A stretch of DNA of 64,000 nucleotides from Vagococcus allomyrinae (GTDB taxonomy: Bacteria; Bacillota; Bacilli; Lactobacillales; Vagococcaceae): contig NZ_JAEEGA010000004.1 of assembly GCF_017829975.1 (NCBI RefSeq), forward strand, positions 186,001 through 250,000, written 5' to 3'. The position numbers and the translations under genes were made by a program. A model generated the notes under the pieces. That model had not been told where the DNA came from. It was given only the letters and a program-made list of their open reading frames with translations, and did not search any database. Below, piece by piece: positions 42,191-50,307 of this stretch. Within the stretch, counting starts at the first letter, position 1, and each line of letters starts with the position of its first letter.

Positions 42191-42216
42191 TACTGGGAAT
42201 ATTCCCATTATCGTAG
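42185..42216. repeat. 32-bp near-perfect palindrome at the right junction only
   Basis: CTACGATA-C-TGGGAATATTCCCA-T-TATCGTAG spans the right end of the element up to the host junction. The central 14 bp and both outer 8-bp arms are perfect. The left junction has no such sequence, so 20 bp of it are extra DNA relative to a simple insertion. Confidence 0.85.
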
Positions 42217-42775
42217 AAAATTCGTGGATTGCGCTGATAAGAGAGGGCAAGCCGCCATCGGGATAGAGTACTGTGATCAACTTTTCCGTTTGGAACGAGA
42301 GTTTTTGGCAAAAGACTTAGGCGTTGAAGAACGACTCAAAGCTCGGCAAGAGCGCTCACAACCAATTGTTGGTGCCTTCTTTGATTGGCTAAGTTCGTTT
42401 CATACGATGAAGGGGAAGTTACAAGAAGCTGTTCGCTACGCACAGAATCAACAGGCTTCGCTAAGGTGTTTCTTGGAGGATGGGCGATTAGCTCTTTCCA
42501 ACAATTTGAGTGAACGGAGTATTAAAGCCGTTGTGATGGGCAGAAAAAATTACCTGTTCAGCACAAGTATGGCAGGAGGACAAGCCAATGCCTTGGCGCA
42601 CAGTATCGTTGAAACTGCGATTGCGAATGGGCTAAACGCCACGCGTTATTTGGAGTATCTATTTACCCATTTGCCTAATGTGCCATTTTTACAACAACCA
42701 GATCTTCTGGATGATTATTTGCCATGGAGTGACGCGGTTCAAGTACAATGCCAACATCCCCGACTCAGCCAATAA
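42212..42775 (+). pseudogene. tnpC: IS66 transposase TnpC, C-terminal part
   Basis: From the CGT at 42212 the frame reads RRKFVDCADKRGQAAIG and continues to TAA at 42773-42775. It carries the last catalytic region (DGRLALSNNLSERSIKAVVM) and the C-terminal ALAHSIVETA segment. It joins in frame to the N-terminal part when the RIT-type element is removed, giving about 515 residues. Confidence 0.9.
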
Positions 42776-42856
42776 CCTCAAAACGTGGTGAACTGATTAC
42801 TTATAGTTTACTAGCTTTGAGGTTATTTGTGTAGCCGTTCAGTATTACCTGCTTAC

Positions 42857-42864
42857 CTTCTTTC
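42857..42864. repeat. Target-site duplication, right copy
   Basis: CTTCTTTC is identical to 37081-37088 and follows directly on the right IS66 terminal repeat. Confidence 0.85.
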
Positions 42865-43048
42865 GCAGCCTTATCCTCAGATGTCGCCTCTTATATGATT
42901 TCTATTCGTCGGACCAGGGATTTGCTTTAAACTTCCTTCAGATTCCACCTCACGGTGGACACTCTTATTCTCAGCTAGGTACTTTCCACTACGGGATGTA
43001 CTCGGGACTTGAACCCGTTAGAGTTTGCCCATGCTGGGCAAACAAAAA

Positions 43049-43078
43049 AGCACCCCTGCCATCGCTGACAGAACCGCT
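43049..43078 (-). terminator. Terminator used as group II intron insertion site
   Basis: On the minus strand AGCGGTT-CTGTCA-GCGA-TGGCAG-GGGTGCT folds into a long stem, followed by TTTTTT and at once by the intron 5' end at 43043. Confidence 0.65.
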
Positions 43079-43098
43079 TAATTTGTCGATAATTTCGA

Positions 43099-43236
43099 TT
43101 AATTTCTAGCCATCCACACCATTTGACGTAGAGCCCAAATAACTGGCACCTTGCCTTCTTCCTTAATGCTTTCCAGCTTAACATACCTGCCCATTTGGTG
43201 AGGCACTTGAATTTTTTTCAATCCTTCACTGTTGGA
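43099..43236 (-). pseudogene. Small ORF or gene tail before the terminator
   Basis: A frame of 45 codons (GTG-led, no ribosome site) contains QVPHQMGRYVKLESIKEE and ends VIWALRQMVWMARN, stopping at 43101-43099. The terminator at 43049 follows 20 bp later. It is probably the end of a decayed gene; no family is recognised. Confidence 0.25.
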
Positions 43237-43338
43237 CACCAATAGTTTTTGTTAGCTATTGGCAACTTGATTGGTGAGCTTGGACTTACTATTCAAGACT
43301 TCTTCACAAGACGACAATCGAGTGATAAAGTGCCTTTT

Positions 43339-43740
43339 TTATTCTATTTCCGCTTTGAATGGAGCATGCCCTGTTTCAGAATTTTGCAAAAGTGTCGGCT
43401 TCCTAAATCTTAAACTAGTTTGTAAACTAAAAATTGCAGTGCCACTTTCTTCTCTGACAAAAAAAACTTTTATCCACACTGGAGAACGAGGAAATAGTCC
43501 TCCTAAAACTCCAACAACATCATCTATTAATAGCTCTTTCCCCCCAATATTTTCAGGTGTTAAAACCATTCTTTTCATCATTTCATCACCACCATCTAAC
43601 ATTTTTCCAGGCTCATCTATGGGTTCTATGATGAATTTGTCTAGCTCGCTACTTATTCCTAATCTCTCTTTTATCTCAATAACTGTTTTATTCAAATTTT
43701 CTTGAAATATTTCGTTGTTCATTTGTGTTAATCTTCCCAA
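43339..43740 (-). CDS. Putative immunity protein of the T7SS toxin
   Basis: The soluble protein has 133 residues from TTG 43740 (ATG 43722 is the alternative; both have weak purine-rich sites). The ending TSLRFRKPTLLQNSETGH, then APFK, resembles small proteins found next to polymorphic toxins. It lies 14 bp after the toxin gene in the same operon, the standard immunity position. The role is inferred from position and that resemblance. Confidence 0.55.
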   Translation of the reverse strand: MGRLTQMNNEIFQENLNKTVIEIKERLGISSELDKFIIEPIDEPGKMLDGGDEMMKRMVLTPENIGGKELLIDDVVGVLGGLFPRSPVWIKVFFVREESGTAIFSLQTSLRFRKPTLLQNSETGHAPFKAEIE

Positions 43741-43754
43741 GATTAAATCATCTC

Positions 43755-45071
43755 CTATTTTAATTTTGTAGATTCAATAATTTTAAGTTCGCCTAAATTG
43801 ACATATCCAGAATTAGTAAGCTCTAGTTGATAAATTTCTAACCACGAATTTTTTGTATTGATTCCTACATCATTAAATATTTTTTCATAATTTTTAGCAT
43901 GTTCAACACTAGGCGCATAATGTCCCGATTGATTGGTTATTCTTCTAACATTACCAGATGAATCAACTTTCAATATCCCAGCAGCTTGTACATCCGAACC
44001 ATTAGCTAAATGAGAATGTCCTCTTCCGACTTTCAAATTTCCGCTTGAATCGATAACAAAATCGACTTCTCTAATTCCATCTCGAATTTTTACTTGTCCA
44101 TTTTCTATAACATGTTCAAATGTTTTCCCTGGCTGTATTTCATTAGGATATCTATTTTTTAAAGTTTGAATTGGATCTCCAGCCCCACTGGCTTGCTTTG
44201 TCCGATCTACTACTTGACCATGATAGCCATCGTTCACAACTACGTTGACAGTTCCTTTAGGTGTTGACACCATCTTATACGTCCCGTAAGCCGCTAGAGC
44301 TACATCCGCAAGACCTGATAGACCTCTAATCAGTCGATCGGCTGACGATAATTTTTTGCCCGTTATGATATCTTTGCCATTAAAGGCGTCGCCTAGATTT
44401 TTACTCCCCGAAACAAATCCCAGCGCTACCATTATCGGATACGGCAATAGCCCCCCGACTACTAAAATAGCCCCATTAACTAAAATTGACACGCCTAACT
44501 CATTAATTTTCTCACCTTTTGAGTAATAATCAAAAGAGGTATCCGCAAACGCCATCTTTTGATACTCGTCATACGATACATCGCCAATTTGCTCTTTCAT
44601 TTCAGCGTATTCGACGGTTAAATAATCAGTCAACGGGGAATTGGTCCCAAATAAATCACCTAATGTCACCTTTGATTTATACATAGGAGAATGTGCGCCA
44701 CCTTCACCATTATAAAAAAGACCTCTCGCTGATGTTTCATACTTTGTGATGTTCATGTTACTTAAGCGTTCGATTAGCGAGTCCATCGCGTCATAAAACG
44801 GATAATCCACTGTAGCTGACAGCTTATCTGGTAAGTGTTGTATGGCTTGTTGAAGTTGTGTTACCCGTGTCTCAATCTCACTATAATTTATGTTTGTTGC
44901 TGTGTCAATCGTAATCGCACGATCCACATCATACCTATCACATGCACTAGCAGCATCTTCACTAATTTTATCCGCTTCAGCTAGCCAATCAAACATACCA
45001 GAATTGGTTAATTGGACAATTCCTTCAGATAATGACTGCCACTCACTATCTTTGTACCTGATGTCTTTCAT
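43755..45071 (-). CDS. T7SS polymorphic toxin with C-terminal toxin domain
   Basis: In this 438-residue protein, residues 1-170 are a helical LXG-like secretion region. About 205-235 is hydrophobic (SILVNGAILVVGGLLPYPIM), followed by a pretoxin-TG-like linker (KKLSSADRLIRGLSGLADVA). The C-terminal domain (about 300-438) has GRGHSHLANG (349-358) and ITNQSGHYAPS (378-388), conserved-looking His residues seen in C-terminal domains of several polymorphic toxins. I cannot name the toxic activity. It should be exported with the small WXG100-like partners encoded upstream. Confidence 0.7.
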   Translation of the reverse strand: MKDIRYKDSEWQSLSEGIVQLTNSGMFDWLAEADKISEDAASACDRYDVDRAITIDTATNINYSEIETRVTQLQQAIQHLPDKLSATVDYPFYDAMDSLIERLSNMNITKYETSARGLFYNGEGGAHSPMYKSKVTLGDLFGTNSPLTDYLTVEYAEMKEQIGDVSYDEYQKMAFADTSFDYYSKGEKINELGVSILVNGAILVVGGLLPYPIMVALGFVSGSKNLGDAFNGKDIITGKKLSSADRLIRGLSGLADVALAAYGTYKMVSTPKGTVNVVVNDGYHGQVVDRTKQASGAGDPIQTLKNRYPNEIQPGKTFEHVIENGQVKIRDGIREVDFVIDSSGNLKVGRGHSHLANGSDVQAAGILKVDSSGNVRRITNQSGHYAPSVEHAKNYEKIFNDVGINTKNSWLEIYQLELTNSGYVNLGELKIIESTKLK

Positions 45072-45104
45072 AGCATCCCTACTTTCATGTTTAACGTTAG
45101 TCGG

Positions 45105-45398
45105 TTATTTGTTTGTCTGAATCGTCTGACTAATAGAGCTATCGACTTCCACAAACGTCTCACCGGCAAAGCTGACGTATTCTTTCAATCGTGTATAATG
45201 AGCAATCAATTCATTCAGTCGTACAGAAGTGACGGCAAACATCCCTACTAGACCTTTAGCTTGTCCTTCTAGATAGTACTCGTTCGCTAAAATTTTTTTC
45301 AGTGCCTCGTGAGAGGATTCAAGTTCCGAAATAACACTTTCCAACTCAGACGTAATACTACTCAATTCACTTGCTTTAACAGTGATTTTACCAGTCAA
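45105..45398 (-). CDS. WXG100-like small T7SS protein (TIGR04197-like)
   Basis: The 97-residue helical-hairpin protein starts at TTG 45398, overlapping the previous stop by 11 bp. It begins KITVKASELSSI and has two long amphipathic helices around a short turn. It is like the small T7SS effectors/chaperones that pair with the N-terminal domain of LXG toxins. It sits immediately before the toxin gene. Confidence 0.65.
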   Translation of the reverse strand: MTGKITVKASELSSITSELESVISELESSHEALKKILANEYYLEGQAKGLVGMFAVTSVRLNELIAHYTRLKEYVSFAGETFVEVDSSISQTIQTNK

Positions 45399-46128
45399 AC
45401 CATGTCACCTTCTTTTCTTTTTCTGTCTGCCGATTATTAGACAAATTGGACAAATAACCAGCCACTCCTTTACCTTTTGTCAGGCCATCACCTTCTGGCA
45501 CCTCATAGGGAATCTTTAAGGCATCCACCACCCATGTTGTTAACCAGAATTGGCTTGCTTCTTTTAACTCTGTTCCTTCCAGACGATACAATGTGCCTTC
45601 GGATAACAATAAAATATACGCACTTTTTTTCATATCGCTAGACGTTTTCTTAACTTGTCCGATTGAAAAAGCCGCCTCAATCCCTTGTTTTTGTAAGTCA
45701 TCTAAAGATAACGATGATCGTCTTAGCCTAAATCCTTCTTCTTCCGCTGTTCCTTTTCGTCTTAAAATAGCATAATCACTTAGCCAGCGTCCTAAGACAG
45801 TCGCAGGTGCTTGAATCGTTAATTCAACCCCCTCATCTTTTTTGTGTAGTAAGATGGCTTGCTTGCCAGTCGCAACATAATCGGTTTGATCCAAACAAAG
45901 ATAATCTGTCGCATTGCCATATTTTTCAATAAGAGAGGCAACCATAAACCCTTTTTTGGTCAATTTCCCTTGTGATAGCACGTTTTTTTTCTCTAGATTT
46001 TGAATCCCTTTAGGATAGGCTACTGCCGAATTTAACCGGTGACTCTGTAACTCCGGTACACCAAATAGCTCTACTACGCCAACCATGTTAGCTAGCACAA
46101 CTAATTCTTCTGTTGAAAAAATTGTCAT
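45388..46128 (-). CDS. DUF5081-like protein of the T7SS cassette
   Basis: The 246-residue cytoplasmic protein has the opening TIFSTEELVVLANMVGV, where a small helical start is followed by mixed alpha/beta sequence. It resembles the DUF5081 proteins that occur in Lactobacillales/Listeria T7SS loci and may act as export adaptors. AGGAGG precedes the ATG. Its end overlaps the next gene. Confidence 0.6.
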   Translation of the reverse strand: MTIFSTEELVVLANMVGVVELFGVPELQSHRLNSAVAYPKGIQNLEKKNVLSQGKLTKKGFMVASLIEKYGNATDYLCLDQTDYVATGKQAILLHKKDEGVELTIQAPATVLGRWLSDYAILRRKGTAEEEGFRLRRSSLSLDDLQKQGIEAAFSIGQVKKTSSDMKKSAYILLLSEGTLYRLEGTELKEASQFWLTTWVVDALKIPYEVPEGDGLTKGKGVAGYLSNLSNNRQTEKEKKVTWFDW

Positions 46129-46137
46129 GATATCCTC

Positions 46138-46440
46138 CTATATCCTTCTAATTTCTCCCATATCACTTGCATCAAACGTCTCGCTATCATTTGATAACGC
46201 TGTGACGGCTGTTTGATAGTCCTTAAAACACTCTGAAACATCTTTGTGGTACGCACTCACGATACCCAAATACATTAAAAAACTGTCTTTTGATTCACCA
46301 GACCATGTTTGATCATACCCTTTACTTACGGATAGGAGTTTGTCTATTTTGCTTAAAGATGCACGTAGTTTTTCTGACGTATCAGACGCAAGAGACACTA
46401 TTTCTGATAGGTCGCTAGAACGTATCTCGATATCTGCCAT
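46138..46440 (-). CDS. WXG100-like protein (YwqI/DUF5344-like position)
   Basis: The 100-residue helical hairpin has a WSG turn (QTWSGESKDSFL, residues about 50-61) equivalent to the WxG of ESAT-6-like proteins. It should form a helical bundle with the toxin N-terminus for T7SS export. GGAGGAG precedes the ATG. Confidence 0.7.
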   Translation of the reverse strand: MADIEIRSSDLSEIVSLASDTSEKLRASLSKIDKLLSVSKGYDQTWSGESKDSFLMYLGIVSAYHKDVSECFKDYQTAVTALSNDSETFDASDMGEIRRI

Positions 46441-46455
46441 TTTTCTCCTCCTTGT

Positions 46456-46878
46456 TTACTTCGGAATAATTTTATTATTTCTCATTGCTTCTTGTTGCTT
46501 ATTTAACCGATCTAACACGATCCGTGCCTGTTCCGCATGATAATCAGCTTCGCGTTTTTTCTCTGCCACATATAAATCTAAATAATGGGTGTATTTTTTC
46601 ATTGCAATGCTCACACCCTCATCTAGACTATCGTTTCTATTCTTAACCTGTTTAAGGAGTCTCTCTATTTCCTCAACGATCTCCTCAGTCTTGTTTAATG
46701 TGTCACCATTTGGCATATCACTAGTTGCCGAAACACTCGTAAAACGACCGGTTGCCGAATTCATTAGGTCAGTTAGTTGTGTAATAATCCTGTTGTGTTG
46801 TGAGCGATACTCAGTTAACTCTATTTTCAGCGCTTTATACTTTTCTTTTTTTGCCTCATAGTTGGCTGTTAAGAACAC
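46456..46878 (-). CDS. DUF5082-like coiled-coil protein (YwqH-like), first gene of the cassette
   Basis: The 140-residue, strongly helical, charged protein starts with GTG 46878 (GGAGGTG upstream). Order and lengths (DUF5082-like, WXG100-like, ... toxin) parallel Bacillus ywqHIJ. It is probably a chaperone or targeting partner for the toxin. The T7SS machinery itself is not in the window. Confidence 0.65.
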   Translation of the reverse strand: MFLTANYEAKKEKYKALKIELTEYRSQHNRIITQLTDLMNSATGRFTSVSATSDMPNGDTLNKTEEIVEEIERLLKQVKNRNDSLDEGVSIAMKKYTHYLDLYVAEKKREADYHAEQARIVLDRLNKQQEAMRNNKIIPK

Positions 46879-47014
46879 GACGAAACACCTCCTTTATAAA
46901 AAACGTTCTTAATTTATAACAAGTTTACCATAAACAATTAACTAGAATCAATTTCATAAGTCACTTTTAAAAAAAGTAAATACTTACTCAATTTTAATTG
47001 GTTCATTTTTAAAA

Positions 47015-47428
47015 TTAGGCAGCTATTTCTTTTTGATTGGTCGTCTTTGCCAATCGTTGACTGGCAAATTTCGAGGTATTATAAGCTAATTGGATCATTA
47101 CGCTGTTAATATGAGCTTTTTCCCCTTCAACAGAACAGGGTTGATTTAATTGGAAATATTCTTTTAAATAGGCATTGACACGCTCAACGGCGCTTCTCTT
47201 TTTATAAAGACTCTTCCAAGCGTTGGTTCCCCGAGCTGGATGAGCATAACAGCGAACATCTGTTGTCTGTTTGATTTTAATGACTTTTTGACACATTCCT
47301 TCATGCTGAAGAGGGCATTCACGACAGTTGGTTTCCGGTTTAACAAATTTTAGCGCATCATACCGTTTGTCGAAGCTGTCATACTGATAGCCATATTCTA
47401 ATAAGCAAGTTGGGGCAAAAAAGGGAGC
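47015..47428 (-). pseudogene. Transposase C-terminal fragment (IS1182-like)
   Basis: The frame opens after a stop at 47431-47429 with no start and includes YQYDSFDKRYDALKF, the cysteine pair region CRECPLQHEGMC and YKKRSAVERVNAYLKEYFQL, with the catalytic Glu of a DDE transposase. The N-terminal two thirds are missing. It marks an old insertion at the upstream edge of the T7SS cassette. Confidence 0.7.
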
Positions 47429-47553
47429 TTATTGACTGGATAATTATTTCCAATATATGTAAATAACCTAAACTACGATTCACGATAATTAACCAACATC
47501 AATAGCAAAAGTAACTTAACAATTCGGTTTTGATAGAACTATCGCCTGTAGCT

Positions 47554-47849
47554 TCAAAAAATCCCAATATCCTCTCTCATCGCGTGAATTAATTCACGTC
47601 GACATGCTCTAATATTATTTTCATCCTGATCACAGGTGATTCATCAGGATATAGATTTATAATTGTTATTAGAGATTTATATACATCAGTTAATATGTCT
47701 CTTTTCGCTTGATAATCTTTTTGTCTTAATTCTAATCCTTTAATTACTCTAGAACCCCTTTGAGTAATAACAGTACCTAGTACTGTACCTAAAACACCTA
47801 TAGCTCCCCTTATTAAAACACTCAAAAGTTGGTCTGACAAAAAAATCAC
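47554..47849 (-). pseudogene. Small membrane-anchored protein, frameshifted near its end
   Basis: From GTG 47849 the frame gives 86 residues with one N-terminal helix (SVLIRGAIGVLGTVLGTVI) and a basic helical part, stopping at 47589 after LEHVDVN. In another frame the following bases read RELIHAMREDIGIF and stop at 47554, a natural-looking continuation, so a frameshift is likely. No ribosome site is clear and the family is unknown. Confidence 0.35.
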
Positions 47850-48263
47850 CCAAAAAAACTAACGCAATCTTCATACAATTATTATGATACGTTTGTTCAC
47901 TCATACTTTCTTTTAATTTCACGAAATATCTACAATCTCATGTCTAGTATTTCATAAACCATTAGACCTACGCAAAACTCGAAACCTCGTATGAATCAAA
48001 TAATCCTATACCATCTTTCTTGGAAACCAATAAATACACTCCCTGCAAACGAATGTAAGCCCATCTTTTGAAATTTTCAAGAAAATCATTAGACAAGGAA
48101 TAGTTGATTTTACACATAACTCTATCAATCACTTAGTTTTTTTAACTATAGTCTCAACAGTTACCACTGACAGAAAAACGGATGACGACTTCAACTCTAT
48201 CCCCTCAATCCCATTTATCATCTAACCAATTCAATTGTCTTTCTGATTTTTAGTTCTTAGGAC

Positions 48264-48353
48264 TCCTCTTAAAAGTAACAAATTTTGATACCCTAGATAC
48301 GTTTATTACACCGTTGAGCAGTGATATCATAGGATTCTGACTTTGCCATTTTA
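48264..48353 (-). repeat. Diverged repeat unit A
   Basis: About 90 bp, aligning with 48499-48592. The minus-strand translation contains SQNPMISLLNGVINV, then SRVSKFVTF. Confidence 0.5.
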
Positions 48354-48498
48354 CAAATGAGTTTCCTCGTAAATCACAGCTCTAAACGTGACACCTTTTG
48401 ACCCCTCAAACCAATTTATTAACACTTAAATCCCTATTCCAACGCAATTCCGTGTTTTTAACCAATCCGTAGGCTATTCTCATTTTAAGAACTTGACA

Positions 48499-48592
48499 AC
48501 TCTCTTAAAAAGTAACAAGTTTTGATACCTTAAAGAAGTTAATTGCAGCATTCGCGACTGATGTAATAGGATTCTGATTATGTCCTTTTTCA
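48499..48592 (-). repeat. Diverged repeat unit B
   Basis: About 94 bp, aligning with unit A 235 bp away. Its minus-strand translation contains NQNPITSVANAAINF, then FKVSKLVTF, and stops. Similarity at the protein level suggests both are tails of duplicated coding units. Confidence 0.5.
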
Positions 48593-48912
48593 GAGGACCC
48601 CCATCTTACTCAACAATAATTCCTGGCAATAAAGGCACCATATTTTGATACCTTATCATAATTTTCTATAACCCTCAGCCTTGATTTAACAAACAATGAA
48701 GGATCTCCCTAACGCCAAACACGCTTTAGGCAGTCCAACAGGTTCAAGTTTCGATACGCTATAACTATTTTTGACCGCCCTTCGCCCCCATCTACCGCGA
48801 TTCATTCAGATTGGGATTAGGATAGTTGCCGATACACATTTTTGGCCATAGCCTCACCGTGATCAATTGCGAGACTTGCTCCTTCTCTAACCTGCAATAT
48901 TCTTCACTAGAA

Positions 48913-49164
48913 CTAGTCATTCATAAACACCGTTGTGCGTAGGATGGTAATATGACGAGCAGCAGTAAATTTGGTTAAATGCCGATCATAGGCTCTGTGA
49001 TCTAAAAGTAACCCCATTTCGATGATCTCTTTCATTTGCTCCACAAGGTAGTCTGTTTCAACGTCTTTAAAAAAGATGGGAAAATTGATTTTTTGTTTTG
49101 ATCCCATCTGATTTTGGAATTCCAATTGAAGTTTTTCAACGTAATCATTATTTTCATTAAACAT
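48913..49164 (-). CDS. Small hypothetical protein, 83 aa
   Basis: This acidic, helical, soluble protein (FNENNDYVEKLQLEFQNQ start) ends with a more basic tail (TKFTAARHITILRTTVF). AAAAGGGGGGAAG precedes the ATG. It overlaps the HTH gene by 8 bp, so the two are co-translated. The family is not recognised; in size and coupling it could be an antitoxin-, anti-regulator- or immunity-like partner, none shown. Confidence 0.5.
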   Translation of the reverse strand: MFNENNDYVEKLQLEFQNQMGSKQKINFPIFFKDVETDYLVEQMKEIIEMGLLLDHRAYDRHLTKFTAARHITILRTTVFMND

Positions 49165-49735
49165 CAGACTTCCCCCCTTTTTCCTTTTGAAGCAACACCT
49201 TTTCGGCCGCTTCGATCGTGTTTAGATAGATCTGTTGATACTGAAGCGCTCTTTTTTTATACCCGCTCAAAGCTACCCCCAATAACATTTTGTTCAGCCG
49301 TGAGACACTGGCACCTGGCTTGCCAGCAAAATACAAACTAAGGGCTACTCCTACTTCATGTAAACTTCGTCCGTCTGCTTCCAAAATTGAGTACTCCCAT
49401 TTTTTTAGTTGCTCCAATTCCTGATTGGCTTCTGCGATCTGGCCCTCTCGAAAATGACTAATAATCTGTTGTTCCTTGGCAACGGCAGCATAATGTGCCC
49501 GTTGTTTTGATTTTTTACTGACAACCAACTGTTCACCACATGCTTCTAGGGCCTTTGAAAATTTCACCAAATCCAATTTTGCGCCTTCCCCTCGTTCCAT
49601 TCGCTTAATGGTTTGAGCACTCACGCCCATTTTTTCTGCCAGTTTTTCTTGAGTCAATCTGTTGTCCCGTCTGACCTGAACTAACAACTGTGAGGCTGAC
49701 TCAAGCAGCTCCTTTTGCTGTTGGTCTCTAACCAT
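49157..49735 (-). CDS. XRE-family regulator with helical C-terminal domain
   Basis: The 192-residue protein has a Cro/CI HTH at residues about 18-72 (RDNRLTQEKLAEKMGVSAQT, then IKRMERGEG). The C-terminal half is helical with repeat-like segments (SHFREGQIAEANQELEQLK; LALYF-type helices), possibly TPR-like, but too short for an RRNPP peptide receptor. AAAGGGGAAGG precedes the ATG. It is first of a two-gene operon. Confidence 0.7.
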   Translation of the reverse strand: MVRDQQQKELLESASQLLVQVRRDNRLTQEKLAEKMGVSAQTIKRMERGEGAKLDLVKFSKALEACGEQLVVSKKSKQRAHYAAVAKEQQIISHFREGQIAEANQELEQLKKWEYSILEADGRSLHEVGVALSLYFAGKPGASVSRLNKMLLGVALSGYKKRALQYQQIYLNTIEAAEKVLLQKEKGGKSDV

Positions 49736-50048
49736 TTCAACCTTCCCCTTTCCTTTTTAACCTCCTTACTTAACACTTCCGCTCTAATGAAACCGCTTTA
49801 TAAAATAACGGAACTAAATTTCCGCCCAAAATCGAAACTTCTTCAAAAAACTTTCCACTGATTAAAATAACACCATCTCCAAAAAAACATTCATTCTTTG
49901 GGGTATTCCATCTTTCATGGGAAACTCCCAAGAAGACTGGTATCATCATCTTTAATTTACTTTTCCGCTCACACCATCTAAATTCAAATTACTTTTCCAA
50001 GGCGCTTCTTACCTTACTTATACATTAATAACAAGGGGTAATGGTTGA

Positions 50049-50078
50049 TTATGAGAAAACTCTCATAATTTATTTTTT
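50049..50078 (+). terminator. Terminator-like hairpin
   Basis: The perfect 8-bp stem TTATGAGA/TCTCATAA with an AAAC loop is followed by TTTATTTTTT. No plus-strand gene precedes it, so a small RNA or a lost gene is possible. Confidence 0.55.
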
Positions 50079-50307
50079 AAGCGCTTTTAATAACAAAGAG
50101 TCAAGACTGATCTACGGTCATTAGCTCACGCTCTTGTCACGATTGCCCCTCCAGCATTTCTTCTTAGGGAACTAACGTACGAAAAGCCGACTCAACTCCA
50201 TATTTGGTATTGACTTCTAGCACATCATGTCTAACGAAGAGGGAGTTCCAAACATCAGCCTTGGCTATTGCTTTATATCAGAGAGCAATAGCGAGCTAAC
50301 GAGCCCC

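Larger units (their letters stand above)
38829..42216 (-). mobile_element. RIT-type element: three tyrosine recombinases with inverted ends
   Basis: The 3,388-bp insert in IS66 tnpC is flanked by direct TCGTAG (38823-38828 and 42211-42216). It holds only three consecutive, overlapping or abutting tyrosine recombinase genes between 98-bp inverted ends. This is the arrangement of 'recombinase in trio' elements. No cargo is present. Removing it restores a full 515-codon TnpC with the expected HVRRKF motif, which fixes the boundaries. Confidence 0.85.
37089..42856 (+). mobile_element. IS66-family insertion sequence, interrupted by a RIT-type element
   Basis: The left end (GTAAGTAGGTAATACT...) and the right end (complement GTAAGCAGGTAATACT...) match at 19 of 22 bases and are flanked by 8-bp direct repeats. 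Inside are the three IS66 genes: tnpA (disrupted), tnpB (intact), tnpC (split). Without the 3,388-bp RIT-type insert the element is 2,380 bp, normal for IS66. It sits inside the group II intron. Confidence 0.9.
35416..43043 (-). mobile_element. Group II intron (class C-like), split by an IS66 element
   Basis: On the minus strand the intron starts at 43043 (GTTTGCCCAGCATGGGC) and shows typical domain I text (CCGAGTACATCCCG, ACGAATAGAAATC, ATAAGAGGC). It continues on the other side of the IS66 element at 37080 and ends near 35416 with domain V/VI-like hairpins. Without the IS66 and one target copy it would be about 1.85 kb, normal for an intron encoding LtrA. It lies directly after the T tract of a terminator (43049-43078), the habit of group IIC introns. 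The exact 3' end (35415-35420) is uncertain. Confidence 0.75.
47850..48912. other. Gene-free region with diverged tandem repeats
   Basis: No intact gene is seen on either strand over more than 1 kb. Two diverged repeats (48264-48353 and 48499-48592) and shorter echoes of GGTATCAAAA near 48643 and 48750 suggest decayed tandem gene copies. Confidence 0.5.

Noticed and set aside
42975-43184. 69-codon minus-strand ORF at the intron boundary
   Set aside because: It crosses the terminator and the start of the group II intron, and its residues are mostly translated RNA-domain sequence.
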